DNA of 64,000 nt from Chitinophaga sp. sic0106. Lineage in GTDB: Bacteria > Bacteroidota > Bacteroidia > Chitinophagales > Chitinophagaceae. The notes under the pieces are model-generated. The model searched no databases. It saw only the letters and a program-made list of their open reading frames with translations, and was not told the DNA's origin. Position numbers and translations under genes: made by a program. The number at the start of each line of letters is the position of its first letter. The first letter of the stretch is position 1. This document shows, in pieces, positions 52,537-61,288 of this stretch. The DNA is taken from assembly GCF_019219075.1 (NCBI RefSeq), contig NZ_JAHUWJ010000022.1:50271-114270 (forward strand), given 5' to 3'.

Positions 52537-52839
52537 GATTAAATGTGGGGGTTCTATTCACATTACTATCCTTGTAAATACCGAGTCCTGTATTGAGTCC
52601 AGATATGGTTATTTTCTACTTAAATTCTTTGTCTATGCAAGTTTTATAAAATTCCACTCATTTGCGGTTAATCAATCGTTAATCCAAAAACAAATATTCC
52701 TGCTGCTACAGTTGAATCAGATTTTTCTTGAGGGCCTATACGGGGCTGCCTTTACTATACCTACGTATAAAAAGCAAAAAAGGACTGACAGAAAGCCTGT
52801 CAATCCTTTTATATTTATTAACACTAATTCACATTATAA
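52537..52839. other. Intergenic region with fucosidase terminator
   Basis: This is 303 bp between the fucosidase stop codon and the response-regulator start. It holds the terminator at 52777-52811 and otherwise AT-rich DNA. No exact TANNTTTG was found for the regulator. Confidence 0.6.
52777..52811 (-). terminator. Terminator of the mannosidase-fucosidase operon
   Basis: AAAAGGACTGACAG pairs with CTGTCAATCCTTTT with one mismatch around a short loop and has a T-rich tail in the minus direction. It lies about 30 bp past the fucosidase stop codon. Confidence 0.8.
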
Positions 52840-54276
52840 TCACAGTTTTTCCACAGCACTGATCCTGATAGCAACAGCATGCTTAAATCCTTTACCCTGC
52901 ATAGCTGATGGAATGTTAATAACGGTGCTTCCATTCGCAGTTTTCCACACTAAAGATTTCGCACCACCGAGGATTTCCACACGGGCTTTCTTAGCCGGGG
53001 TCAGTCCCTTAAAAGTGATGGTTGCCGGCAACTTTTCCTGATCATCCAATAAATATATGGCATACACACTGCCGTCCTTCTTCGTGGTGAAACAAACCTT
53101 ACCGTCCTTATATGGCGCTACCGCCCTGGTACCGTAAATAGCATCACCGTTCACATGCATCCACTCACCTATTCCCTTCATAGTTGTATAAGCAGCGTCG
53201 TGCAACTCACCATCAGGACCAGGCCCCACATTCAGCAGGTAGTTACCACCTTTGGCCACAATGTCTACCAGATTATGAATCAAAGTATTGACAGACTTAT
53301 ACTGATCATTAGGAACATACGACCAGGAACCACCCATCGTCATACAGGTTTCCCATGGGTAGCTCAGCGGCTTGTCAGGGATCTGCTGCTCCGGTGTGCG
53401 GTAGTTTTCGTACTGGCTATGCACACTGCGGTCCACCACAATCAGGCCTGGCTGATGACCACGTGCCATAGCGGCAATCTTAGGCATATCAATATCCTGG
53501 TCCTGTGCTTTGGTAGTGCCCCAGGTCCTGGATTCTGCTGTCTGGTATTTTTCAGGACGTACCCAGCCGCCATCCAGCCAAAGGATTTCAAGTTTACCGT
53601 AACCGGTCATCAGTTCCTCAATCTGGTTGTAGGTAAACTGTTTGAATTTATTCCAGCGCTCAGGGTATTTGCTGATATCATAACTCGGATTCCTGTCCTT
53701 AGGCGGGAAATAACTCCACCAGTAATATTCGGTATTCCAGTCCGGCTTGGAGAAATAAGCACCGGTATGTACCCCTTCTTTGCGGAAGGCTTCAAATATT
53801 TCCTTAGCTACGTTTGCACGCGGATTTTTACTGAAAGCCACATCCGGCCCGGTAATGCGGTAATCTGTTTGTTTGGTATCAAACATACAGTAACCATCGT
53901 GGTGTTTTGTAGTAAACACCATATACTTCATACCTGCATCAGCAGCAGCTTTTGCCCAATGTTCAGGATTGAATTTTACCGGGTTGAATGATTTACCCAG
54001 TGCCTCATATTTTTTCAGATAGTCGTAATACGGTATGCCGTAAGGTTTACGCTGAGTGAAACCTTCATCTTCCGGACAAAGACTCCAGGATTCTACTACA
54101 CCCCATTGAGAGTAAGGACCCCAGTGGATAATCATACCAAATTTCCAGTCCTGCCACTCATCCAGTTTTTGTTGTACTGCCTTGTCAGGTTCCGGAATAT
54201 AAGGATGCTCTTCATGCTGTGCAACAGCATTCATCCCTATCAATGCCAGTCCTGCTGCCATTAAAAGTTTACGCAT
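52840..54276 (-). CDS. Exported alpha-L-fucosidase (GH29)
   Basis: This 478-residue enzyme removes terminal alpha-L-fucose. The signal peptide is cut after GMNAVAQ. The TIM-barrel shows WFGMIIHWGPYSQWGV-type sequence near 45-60, FTTKHHDGYCMFDTK (about 120-134), and nucleophile Asp235 in ILWLDGGW. The C-terminal beta-sandwich follows (from about 400). Its ATG is 2 bp after the stop of the beta-mannosidase gene, so both are translated from one message. Confidence 0.94.
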   Translation of the reverse strand: MRKLLMAAGLALIGMNAVAQHEEHPYIPEPDKAVQQKLDEWQDWKFGMIIHWGPYSQWGVVESWSLCPEDEGFTQRKPYGIPYYDYLKKYEALGKSFNPVKFNPEHWAKAAADAGMKYMVFTTKHHDGYCMFDTKQTDYRITGPDVAFSKNPRANVAKEIFEAFRKEGVHTGAYFSKPDWNTEYYWWSYFPPKDRNPSYDISKYPERWNKFKQFTYNQIEELMTGYGKLEILWLDGGWVRPEKYQTAESRTWGTTKAQDQDIDMPKIAAMARGHQPGLIVVDRSVHSQYENYRTPEQQIPDKPLSYPWETCMTMGGSWSYVPNDQYKSVNTLIHNLVDIVAKGGNYLLNVGPGPDGELHDAAYTTMKGIGEWMHVNGDAIYGTRAVAPYKDGKVCFTTKKDGSVYAIYLLDDQEKLPATITFKGLTPAKKARVEILGGAKSLVWKTANGSTVINIPSAMQGKGFKHAVAIRISAVEKL

Positions 54277-54278
54277 AG

Positions 54279-56861
54279 TTATTTTTTATAAGTGTCAACC
54301 AACGAAGTTATTTTCAGCTGTTGTTGTATGGCTGCTGCGGTGCGACTGGTGCGCAGGTGTATTGTGCGTTGTGTACCAGCCGGCAGGTCCATGAAGTTAT
54401 CTTCAAAATGTTCGCCGTCCTTTTCTCCCTTCAGTTCCAGGTAAATATTTCTCGCAAGCTGTTTTGTTGTAATGGTTACATCCACGCCATTACCTGCATC
54501 CTTGCAGGCGACTGTAATTCCGGGCTGTTGTAACGCAATTTCTTTTGCTACTGCAAAGTAATACAGATTAGGATGCAGAACCTTATTGTCAATTACCAAT
54601 TCAGTATAGAATATTACCTCATTGCGTTTTCTGCCTTGCAGCAAATCGTTTACTGCTATGGTATTCACCAGGGTGCTGGTACCATCTTGTATTTTACGTG
54701 CAGGTATTTTTTTCTGGGAGATGATATTGCCTTGCAGGTCAGTGAGTGTAAGATTTATCCCAATATTCCAGGCTGTTTTATCCGCTTTTTCGTCGGTGAT
54801 TACATAGGTTTTCAACTGCCCATCTTCCTCTGCTGAGGACGGGATCACCGGCTCGAATGCGCGCTTAGCGTAGTATTGCAGCGCTTTCCATCTCCCAAAA
54901 TAATCCCTGCCCGACCAGGAAGGCCCCGGCCAGCAATCATTCAACTGCCAGTACAGGCTGCCCATGCAATAAGGCATGTTCCTGCGGTGTGCTTCTATGG
55001 CCACTTTCATGCCTTCCGCCTGTAGCACCTGACTCAGGTACACAAATGCAGGAAAATCTGTTGGCGTATCATAATAGTGATCCATGTAAATCTTAATCGC
55101 CGTATTCCCTTTCGCAGGGCTCTTTTGGTGGGATTGCATCACATTGGAAAAAATGTGATAATCTGCTGCAGTGGCAAAGCTGTCAATGGTTTGCATCCCC
55201 GGAAACGATTGAAAACCGTATTCACTCATGAAGCGCGGAATATGTGTATTATAGGCTTCGAACCACTCCATACCGTGCCAGATACCCCAGTAGTGATTAT
55301 CACCCTTGGTGAAATCTTCTTTCTTTCCCCAGTTACTGATGGGAGAAGAGTGGAAATAAAACGTGCCCGGATTATTTTCTTTTACTGCTGCCGGTAATAT
55401 CTCCTTAAACAATTTATCATAAGCACGCTGCATGCCTTCATACTGCGAATTCGTATAGGCGTAGCCGTCTTGCCAACCCCAGTTTTTAATAGCCACTGCA
55501 ATTTCATTATTACCGCACCACAGCGCCATTGACGCGTGATCCTTCAGTCGGTTGATGTTATAAACCGCCTCCCTTCTTGCATTTTCCAGGAATGATTTAT
55601 CGCCGGGGTATAACGTGCACGCATACATGAAATCCTGCCATACTAAAATCCCTTTTTCATCCGCGAGGTCGTAGAATTCATCATTTTCATAGATGCCACC
55701 ACCCCATACACGCACCATATTGAAATGGCTTTCCTGCATATCGTCGAACAGCTGTTTGTATTTTTCTTTTGTAACACGTGGCAGAAAATTATCCTGGGGG
55801 ATGTAGTTGGAACCTTTCATAAACACCGGACGGCCATTGACTTTCACAAAAAAGCTTTCGCCCTGGGCATCTGGTTTGTTTTCCACTTCGATGGTACGCA
55901 AGCCAATTTTTTTGCCCGCCTGTGCAATCGGCTGTTTATTATCCAATAGCTGCACCGCAATACTGTAAAGGTTTTGTGCCCCCATGCCGTTAGGCCACCA
56001 GCGTTGCGGATTTTTAACGGATAAATTTACCGTTACTTCATTAACGCCTGCTTTAAGCGTAACCGGAATAGTGGTGGCCACCGGCTTAGCGCCGTCTTTC
56101 GACAATGCAGCGCTTAGCTGGTAAGTACCTGCTGTAACGGCTTCCAGCTTCACAGTAGTAGCAATATCAGCTTTTGCGGCAGTGGTATTTTGTTGGATTG
56201 ATATGTTGCGGATAGCTGCTTTACTCCATGCGCGCAACAGTACCGGGCGCCATACACCGCTGGTAACCAGCCGCGGGCCCCAATCCCAGCCATAATGATA
56301 CGGCGCTTTTCGCGCATACACACTCAATGGAATATCACTCGCATCGTTGCCCGCAGGGTAAATGACGCTGTCGCGCAAAAAGCGTGGCATATCATGTTTG
56401 ATCGGACTTTCGAACTTAATCAGCAGGGTATTTTTCCCCACCTTCAGGTGTTTCTTCACATCGGCAGACCAGGAAAGAAACATATTATTCGTAACCAGTA
56501 CATCCCGGTTATTCACGGATACTTCTGCGTAGGTATCCAGGCCCAGGAATTCCAGTTCTACTACCTCCTGCTGCAGTTGTGCTGCTGTTACCTCAAATGT
56601 ACATTTGTACCACCAGTCTTTTTTATCCACCCACTGCACGGCTTTTTCGTTCATTCCTTTGAATGGGTCGGGAATGAGCTGATGTGCCAGCAGGTCTGTG
56701 TGCACGGTACCGGGAACAGTGGCACTGCGCCACACCCGCTCATCCGGACGGCCAAATTCCCACCCACTTTTCAGCGTATCTACCTGGGAGTAAATCGATT
56801 TAGTAAAAAAGGATAAAAAAAAGATCACCAGCAAAAAGCGACCCATCAGCTTTAATTTCAT
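54279..56861 (-). CDS. Exported beta-mannosidase (GH2)
   Basis: This 860-residue GH2 enzyme cuts beta-linked mannose, as in the core of N-glycans or mannooligosaccharides. The signal peptide is cut near FTKSIYSQ. The sugar-binding domain shows GLDTYAEVSVNNRDV and YHYGWDWGPRLVTSGVWRP, typical of mannosidases. The catalytic acid is Glu453 (WCGNNEIA) and the nucleophile Glu547 (FMSEYGFQS). MYWQLNDCWPGPSWSGRDYFG-like sequence near 655 closes the barrel. It is the first gene of the two-gene operon with the fucosidase. Confidence 0.93.
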   Translation of the reverse strand: MKLKLMGRFLLVIFFLSFFTKSIYSQVDTLKSGWEFGRPDERVWRSATVPGTVHTDLLAHQLIPDPFKGMNEKAVQWVDKKDWWYKCTFEVTAAQLQQEVVELEFLGLDTYAEVSVNNRDVLVTNNMFLSWSADVKKHLKVGKNTLLIKFESPIKHDMPRFLRDSVIYPAGNDASDIPLSVYARKAPYHYGWDWGPRLVTSGVWRPVLLRAWSKAAIRNISIQQNTTAAKADIATTVKLEAVTAGTYQLSAALSKDGAKPVATTIPVTLKAGVNEVTVNLSVKNPQRWWPNGMGAQNLYSIAVQLLDNKQPIAQAGKKIGLRTIEVENKPDAQGESFFVKVNGRPVFMKGSNYIPQDNFLPRVTKEKYKQLFDDMQESHFNMVRVWGGGIYENDEFYDLADEKGILVWQDFMYACTLYPGDKSFLENARREAVYNINRLKDHASMALWCGNNEIAVAIKNWGWQDGYAYTNSQYEGMQRAYDKLFKEILPAAVKENNPGTFYFHSSPISNWGKKEDFTKGDNHYWGIWHGMEWFEAYNTHIPRFMSEYGFQSFPGMQTIDSFATAADYHIFSNVMQSHQKSPAKGNTAIKIYMDHYYDTPTDFPAFVYLSQVLQAEGMKVAIEAHRRNMPYCMGSLYWQLNDCWPGPSWSGRDYFGRWKALQYYAKRAFEPVIPSSAEEDGQLKTYVITDEKADKTAWNIGINLTLTDLQGNIISQKKIPARKIQDGTSTLVNTIAVNDLLQGRKRNEVIFYTELVIDNKVLHPNLYYFAVAKEIALQQPGITVACKDAGNGVDVTITTKQLARNIYLELKGEKDGEHFEDNFMDLPAGTQRTIHLRTSRTAAAIQQQLKITSLVDTYKK

Positions 56862-56941
56862 AACCAGATGATGATTTGAGTAGGCACCAAAAATAACAAT
56901 CTCAGGGGAAATGAGAATAATAGTTTTACGATCTTTACCGT

Positions 56942-57112
56942 ATGAAAAGTATGTGGCAGCAAATATTGCGTTATTTCTATATAGGCAAAAAAGATCCGAA
57001 TGCGCCTAAAACCCGCTATGTAGCGATGATGCACGGGATGAACCGGATCAGCATCATTGTGTTTTTTATTGCGGTAATTATTGTGATTTACCGGTTGATA
57101 AGGAGACACTAA
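56942..57112 (+). CDS. DUF6728-like microprotein
   Basis: This is a 56-residue open frame. The product reads MKSMWQQILRYFYIGKKDPN, then APKTRYVAMMHGMNRISI, then a single hydrophobic helix (IVFFIAVIIVIYRLI) and a basic end, RRH. The WQQILRYFY...MMHGMNRISI pattern fits a short Bacteroidota family I know as DUF6728; its role is not known. It is divergent from the mannosidase gene and ends just before a pair of hairpins. Confidence 0.75.
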   Translation: MKSMWQQILRYFYIGKKDPNAPKTRYVAMMHGMNRISIIVFFIAVIIVIYRLIRRH

Positions 57113-57130
57113 AGCTTTTAAAGCTATTGT

Positions 57131-57205
57131 TTTCCCGTCCACCTGAGGTGGACGGGAAAGCCCTGCAAAAAGGCCCGGACCATTGGTCCGGGCCTTTTTG
57201 CAGGG
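57131..57205 (+). terminator. Two consecutive hairpins between the microprotein gene and lpxB
   Basis: Hairpin 1 is TTTCCCGTCCACC (57131-57143) with GGTGGACGGGAAA (57147-57159). Hairpin 2 pairs 57161-57181 with 57185-57205 (21 bp, perfect; loop ATT). They lie between the converging microprotein gene and lpxB and can terminate both. Confidence 0.75.
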
Positions 57206-57279
57206 AAATAATTTCGGGCGTAATGGTAAATCACCTCCGCTGCGCGATCTCCGCGAAGAGTTGTTGGCCTGCAGTAGGT
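57205..57279 (-). pseudogene. Duplicated fragment of the lpxB 3' end
   Basis: In the lpxB frame, just past its TAA, the sequence reads GDRAAEVIYHYARN, closely matching the true lpxB end, SRRAAEVIYNFARE. At DNA level the two 36-bp blocks (about 57211-57246 and 57283-57318) agree at most positions. This looks like a decayed tandem duplication of the gene end, or an older C-terminus left behind. Confidence 0.6.
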
Positions 57280-58383
57280 TTATTCGCGGGCAAAATTATA
57301 TATCACTTCCGCAGCGCGGCGACTAGCGTCTTTTTCCCCCAGCTTATGCCAGAGGGCTGCATAGTCGGCAGCCAGTTCATTACGGCGGGTATCATCTTTC
57401 AGCAATGCTGACAATTCTTTGAGCAGGTTTGCTTCCGTGAGATCGTTTTGAATCAGTTCTTTCACTACCAGCTTATCCATCACCAGGTTTACCAGGGAGA
57501 TGTATTTTACTTTAATCAGGTTTTTGGCCAGCAGATAAGATACCGGATTCCCTTTATAGCAAACGATTTCAGGCACACCAAACAAGGCTGTTTCCAGGGT
57601 GGCGGTACCGGATGTTACCAGTGCAGCCGTTGCCTGTCGCAACAACGGATAGGTTTTACCCTTTACTTTTGATACGTTGGGATGCTGTCCGATGAGGCTT
57701 TCCAGGAAATCGTCGTCCAGGCTGGGGGCCTGTGCTACCACAAACTGGTATTCAGGGAAGTGTTTGGCCATGGTGAGCATGATAGGCAACTTTACACTTA
57801 CTTCCTGCTTGCGGCTGCCAGGCAGCACGGCAATGATCGGTTTTTCCACAATGGGTGCGTCAGCGGACTTTGCTTTCTCCGCTTTAATTACCTCTACCAG
57901 CGGATGGCCCACATATTCTACCTCGTAATTCCATTTATGGTAAAAATCCTGCTCAAATGGCAGGATGCAAAGCATTTTATCTACCGTACGTTTGATCTTT
58001 TTAACCCTGTTCTCTTTCCAGGCCCATACCTGTGGAGAGATATAGTATACCACTTTATAGCCTTCCGCCTTCGCCCATTCGGCAATACGCATGTTAAAGC
58101 CGGGATAATCCACGAGGATGAGCACATCGGGTTTAAAAGCGCTGATATCTTTTTTACAGGTATCTATATTGCGGAGAATGGTACGCAGGTTCATCAGCAC
58201 TTCCACGAATCCCATGAAGGCCAGTTCCTTATAATGCTTCACCACCTTTACGCCTGCTGCTTCCATCAGGTCGCCGCCCCAGCCGCGTATATCCGCTGAG
58301 GTATCCTGCTGCTTCAACTGTTTTATCAGGTTACTACCGTGCAGGTCACCTGATGCCTCTCCCGCAATAATGTAATATTTCAA
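57280..58383 (-). CDS. lpxB: Lipid-A-disaccharide synthase
   Basis: LpxB (367 residues) joins UDP-2,3-diacyl-GlcN and lipid X in outer-membrane lipid A synthesis. The N-terminus KYYIIAGEASGDLHGSNLIK is diagnostic; VDYPGFNMRIAEWAK, YYISPQVWAWKENRVKKIKRTVD and LPGSRKQEV follow, and SGTATLETALFGVPEIVCYK marks the donor site. The start codon is TTG at 58383, with no in-frame ATG nearby. It lies in a minus-strand group with surE and a small membrane protein gene. Confidence 0.95.
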   Translation of the reverse strand: MKYYIIAGEASGDLHGSNLIKQLKQQDTSADIRGWGGDLMEAAGVKVVKHYKELAFMGFVEVLMNLRTILRNIDTCKKDISAFKPDVLILVDYPGFNMRIAEWAKAEGYKVVYYISPQVWAWKENRVKKIKRTVDKMLCILPFEQDFYHKWNYEVEYVGHPLVEVIKAEKAKSADAPIVEKPIIAVLPGSRKQEVSVKLPIMLTMAKHFPEYQFVVAQAPSLDDDFLESLIGQHPNVSKVKGKTYPLLRQATAALVTSGTATLETALFGVPEIVCYKGNPVSYLLAKNLIKVKYISLVNLVMDKLVVKELIQNDLTEANLLKELSALLKDDTRRNELAADYAALWHKLGEKDASRRAAEVIYNFARE

Positions 58384-58402
58384 ATTCCGTTGCTGTTAAT
58401 AA

Positions 58403-58702
58403 TTATCTGATAATTTTCATGAGCAGTATCGCGATGGCGTACAGCATGGTTACCAGGAATATTCCTTTAGCTGTCAGATCGCGCCTGTTGCGGGTGTAAA
58501 GATAAAACACCACGCCGTTTAATAACAGGCAGATACTGGTTAATTTAGGGATCAGGCGGTAATTCCCTTTCAGCTGTCCCAGAAACTGGGTAAACTCAAT
58601 GTTGGAAGGTCGCACTGCCACCAGATAGTACAGGAAAAACGCCAGGATCGGTGTAATAAATCCCAGTAATATTCCCAGCGGTAAATTGTCTTTCTTTAAC
58701 AT
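58403..58702 (-). CDS. Small three-helix membrane protein
   Basis: This 99-residue protein has three hydrophobic segments (LGILLGFITPILAFFLYYLVAV, LTSICLLLNGVVFYLYT and GIFLVTMLYAIAILLMKII) and a basic loop, RNRRDLTAKG. No named family is recognised. It lies between surE and lpxB with 43 and 19 bp to them, an arrangement that suggests an envelope role. Confidence 0.7.
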   Translation of the reverse strand: MLKKDNLPLGILLGFITPILAFFLYYLVAVRPSNIEFTQFLGQLKGNYRLIPKLTSICLLLNGVVFYLYTRNRRDLTAKGIFLVTMLYAIAILLMKIIR

Positions 58703-58745
58703 AACATGATTGTGATGGCGATAGGACGGGTAACTGTACGCAGTG

Positions 58746-59528
58746 TTACTTCATATCTTTCCACTCTTCCTCCAGTTGCTTTTTCAGTTGATAGTTGGTC
58801 AGATCAAACTGCACCGGCACCAAAGATGCGTAGCCGTTTTCCAATGCCCAAACGTCAGTATCATCGCCTGTATCGCGGTTTTTAAATTCGCCTGTCAGCC
58901 AGTAATATTTCTTTCCGTGCGGATCTCGTCTTTCGTCAAATTCCTCTACCCACTTGGCATCTGCCTGCCGGCAGATTTTGATGCCCCGGTAGTTTTTTTC
59001 TTCCACAATCGGGATGTTCACATTAAACAGCGTACCTACCGGCAGTTCAGCCGATAACATCCTTTCTGCCACTTCCCGCGCTACTTTTGCAGGAAGGGAA
59101 AAATCAGCGGTGTAATCATATTCCAGGAAAGAAAATCCCGCAGAGGGGATACCTTCTATAGCAGCTTCCATGGCGGCTGACATGGTACCGGAGTAAATCA
59201 CATTGATGGAATGGTTAGCACCGTGGTTAATTCCGCTCACACAAAGGTCCGGCTTGCGGCCACCCAGGATCTTGTCCCTGGCCAGCTTCACACAGTCCAC
59301 CGGCGTACCGGAGCACTGCCAGGCCTCAATGCCTTCGAAAATATCCACCTGGTTTAACCGTAAGGGAACACCGATCGTAATAGCGTGCCCCATGCCCGAT
59401 TGCGGACTGTCGGGCGCTACCACCACCACTCTTCCCAGCGGCCTCACCGCCTCTATCAATGCACGAATACCTGGCGAAGTAATACCATCATCATTCGTTA
59501 CCAAAATCAACTTTTCCTTTACTGCCAT
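58746..59528 (-). CDS. surE: 5'/3'-nucleotidase SurE
   Basis: SurE (260 residues) is a metal-dependent phosphatase of nucleoside monophosphates. LVTNDDGITSPGIRAL (about 9-24) has the metal-binding Asn-Asp-Asp; VVAPDSPQSGMGHAIT and VSGINHGANHSINVIYSGTMSAAMEA complete the active site. The start is at 59528, just downstream of a -7 box. Confidence 0.96.
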   Translation of the reverse strand: MAVKEKLILVTNDDGITSPGIRALIEAVRPLGRVVVVAPDSPQSGMGHAITIGVPLRLNQVDIFEGIEAWQCSGTPVDCVKLARDKILGGRKPDLCVSGINHGANHSINVIYSGTMSAAMEAAIEGIPSAGFSFLEYDYTADFSLPAKVAREVAERMLSAELPVGTLFNVNIPIVEEKNYRGIKICRQADAKWVEEFDERRDPHGKKYYWLTGEFKNRDTGDDTDVWALENGYASLVPVQFDLTNYQLKKQLEEEWKDMK

Positions 59529-59552
59529 AGTTCGGAATTTTTCTTTCTTTCA

Positions 59553-59560
59553 CAAATTTA
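59553..59560 (-). promoter_or_regulatory. Candidate -7 box of the surE-lpxB unit
   Basis: On the minus strand this is TAAATTTG, an exact TANNTTTG match, 25 bp before the surE ATG. No TTTG is found at the -33 spacing. Confidence 0.5.
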
Positions 59561-59611
59561 CGCTCTCTCCTACACATTTCGCTTTAAAAGAATGTGAAAT
59601 ATATAATCTTT

Positions 59612-60388
59612 CTACAAATCTGATTTCATCATCCTCCTGAAAACGATGTACATCGCCAGGCTGATATAAGCCACCATAGCGATGATGTATACATAAGGCT
59701 CAAATACCTCTTTTGCGATCATTTTCCCGAACAGCGGCACCGGCAGCAGCTCATCGCCCGCCTGCAAAGGCAGCAGGCCGCCAACCTTACCAAACTGACG
59801 GGTAAGCAATGCCGACAGAATATTATCAATCATCATCGTATACGCAAAAAAGATCACGATAGCAATACCTGCGCGCTTCAGCAAAACCGCTATCAGTAAG
59901 GCGAGCGAGAGGGTAACCATGACCTGCAGAAAGTAATACACCACGTAGCGGTAATCTTCAAAGGAAACACTGGTATCTCCATAACTAACCCCCACAATAA
60001 TACCTATGATGGTAGATAACGCCAACGCCAGTACGGAGAGTGCTACCAACCAAAACAGTTTCGCATATACGAATTCCCGCCTGTCCCAGCCATCGATGAT
60101 GTTCTGCCGGTTAGTACGGAAGGTATATTCGTTGGTGGTGAGGATGATCAGTAAAATCGCGAACAGGCCGGAAGTATAGGAGGAGATGCTGGCCACGCTG
60201 AGCCATATGGCCGGGAAGCTGAACGGTTGTCCCATCAGCTGTGTGGCTTTTTTCAGGTCACCATTGCTGAAGAGATTGGCCATAAAAAAGTTAGCGGCAA
60301 GAGGGATAATAACGGCCAGGAGCAGCATCACCCAAAAGGTGCGATAGGTGCGCACTTTGAGCCATTCGGTCCAAATTATATTTTTCAT
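59612..60388 (-). CDS. ABC-2 type transporter permease
   Basis: This 258-residue protein has six hydrophobic helices and the layout of ABC-2 permeases: a short N-terminus (MKNIIWTEWLKVRTYRTFW) then helix 1, and EYTFRTNRQNIIDGWDRREFVYAKLFW between helices 2 and 3. Its ATG overlaps the ATPase stop by 4 bp (ATGA), so the two are coupled. The transported substrate is unknown. Confidence 0.85.
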   Translation of the reverse strand: MKNIIWTEWLKVRTYRTFWVMLLLAVIIPLAANFFMANLFSNGDLKKATQLMGQPFSFPAIWLSVASISSYTSGLFAILLIILTTNEYTFRTNRQNIIDGWDRREFVYAKLFWLVALSVLALALSTIIGIIVGVSYGDTSVSFEDYRYVVYYFLQVMVTLSLALLIAVLLKRAGIAIVIFFAYTMMIDNILSALLTRQFGKVGGLLPLQAGDELLPVPLFGKMIAKEVFEPYVYIIAMVAYISLAMYIVFRRMMKSDL

Positions 60389-61281
60389 GAGTTTGAGGTA
60401 TGGGTCAGTTCCAGGAATGCTTTTTCGAGGCTCTTTTTACGCAGTTGCAGTTGGCTCAGCCAGATACCGTTGTTGGCGCACCATCCATTGATGGCTGCGG
60501 TATCGGGATAGGAATCAAAAGTGGCAATCACGCTGCTGCCGCTGATTACAGCGCTGTTGCAGCCAGGATAGCGCAGCATCAGTGCTGCCAGCGCGCTGTT
60601 GTCAGAAGCGGACAATTCCACAAAATCATTCCGCTGTATCACTTCTGTAACGGCGCCCGACAGGAGTAACTGTCCACGTTGCAAAATGGCCACATGCGTA
60701 CATACTTTTTCCACTTCATCGAGCAGGTGGCTGGCCAGGATAATCGTTTTCCCGGATTGGGCCAGGTTGTGGATAATACCACGCACTTCTGCAATACCGG
60801 AAGGATCAAGTCCGTTGGTAGGTTCATCGAGGATGAGTACATCCGGATCACCCAGCAGTACGGCCGCAAGCGCCAGGCGTTGCTTCATTCCCAGGGAGTA
60901 GGTTTTGAAGGCAGCGTCTTTGCGGGCATACAAGCCACATACCTTGAGTACCCGCTCGATATCATCAGCACCTCTGCGTTTGATGCTGGCAGAAATTTCG
61001 AGGTTCTTCCAGCCGCTGAGGTAGTGGTAGAAATTGGGCGTTTCCAGTAGTGTACCTATGCTGCGTCGCTGTGTGGCAGTACCGGCTTTCCCGAAGAGCT
61101 GGAATGTACCGCTGTCGGCTTTCAGTACATCAGTAACAATGCCCAGCAGCGTAGTTTTCCCGCTGCCATTGGGACCTAAAATACCAAAGACGCTGCCAGG
61201 GGGAACGTCGAAAGAAACACCTGACAGCGCCTGTACGGCACCATACCTTTTGGAGATGCCTTGTAAGGATAGTATTGACAT
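60385..61281 (-). CDS. ABC transporter ATP-binding protein
   Basis: This 298-residue ATPase has Walker A GPNGSGKTTLLG near 37-48, signature YSLGMKQRLALAA near 125-137 and Walker B VLILDEPTNGLDPSG near 144-158, with the switch His in ILASHLLDEV. The C-terminal ~80 residues form the DUF4162-type tail of ABC-2 exporters. It is 7 bp after the stop of the fatty-acid oxidation gene, so it may share its message. Confidence 0.92.
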   Translation of the reverse strand: MSILSLQGISKRYGAVQALSGVSFDVPPGSVFGILGPNGSGKTTLLGIVTDVLKADSGTFQLFGKAGTATQRRSIGTLLETPNFYHYLSGWKNLEISASIKRRGADDIERVLKVCGLYARKDAAFKTYSLGMKQRLALAAVLLGDPDVLILDEPTNGLDPSGIAEVRGIIHNLAQSGKTIILASHLLDEVEKVCTHVAILQRGQLLLSGAVTEVIQRNDFVELSASDNSALAALMLRYPGCNSAVISGSSVIATFDSYPDTAAINGWCANNGIWLSQLQLRKKSLEKAFLELTHTSNS

Positions 61282-61288
61282 TGGCTAA

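Noticed and set aside
56858..57142. 94-codon minus-strand open frame upstream of the mannosidase gene
   Set aside because: It is antisense to the recognisable microprotein at 56942-57112.
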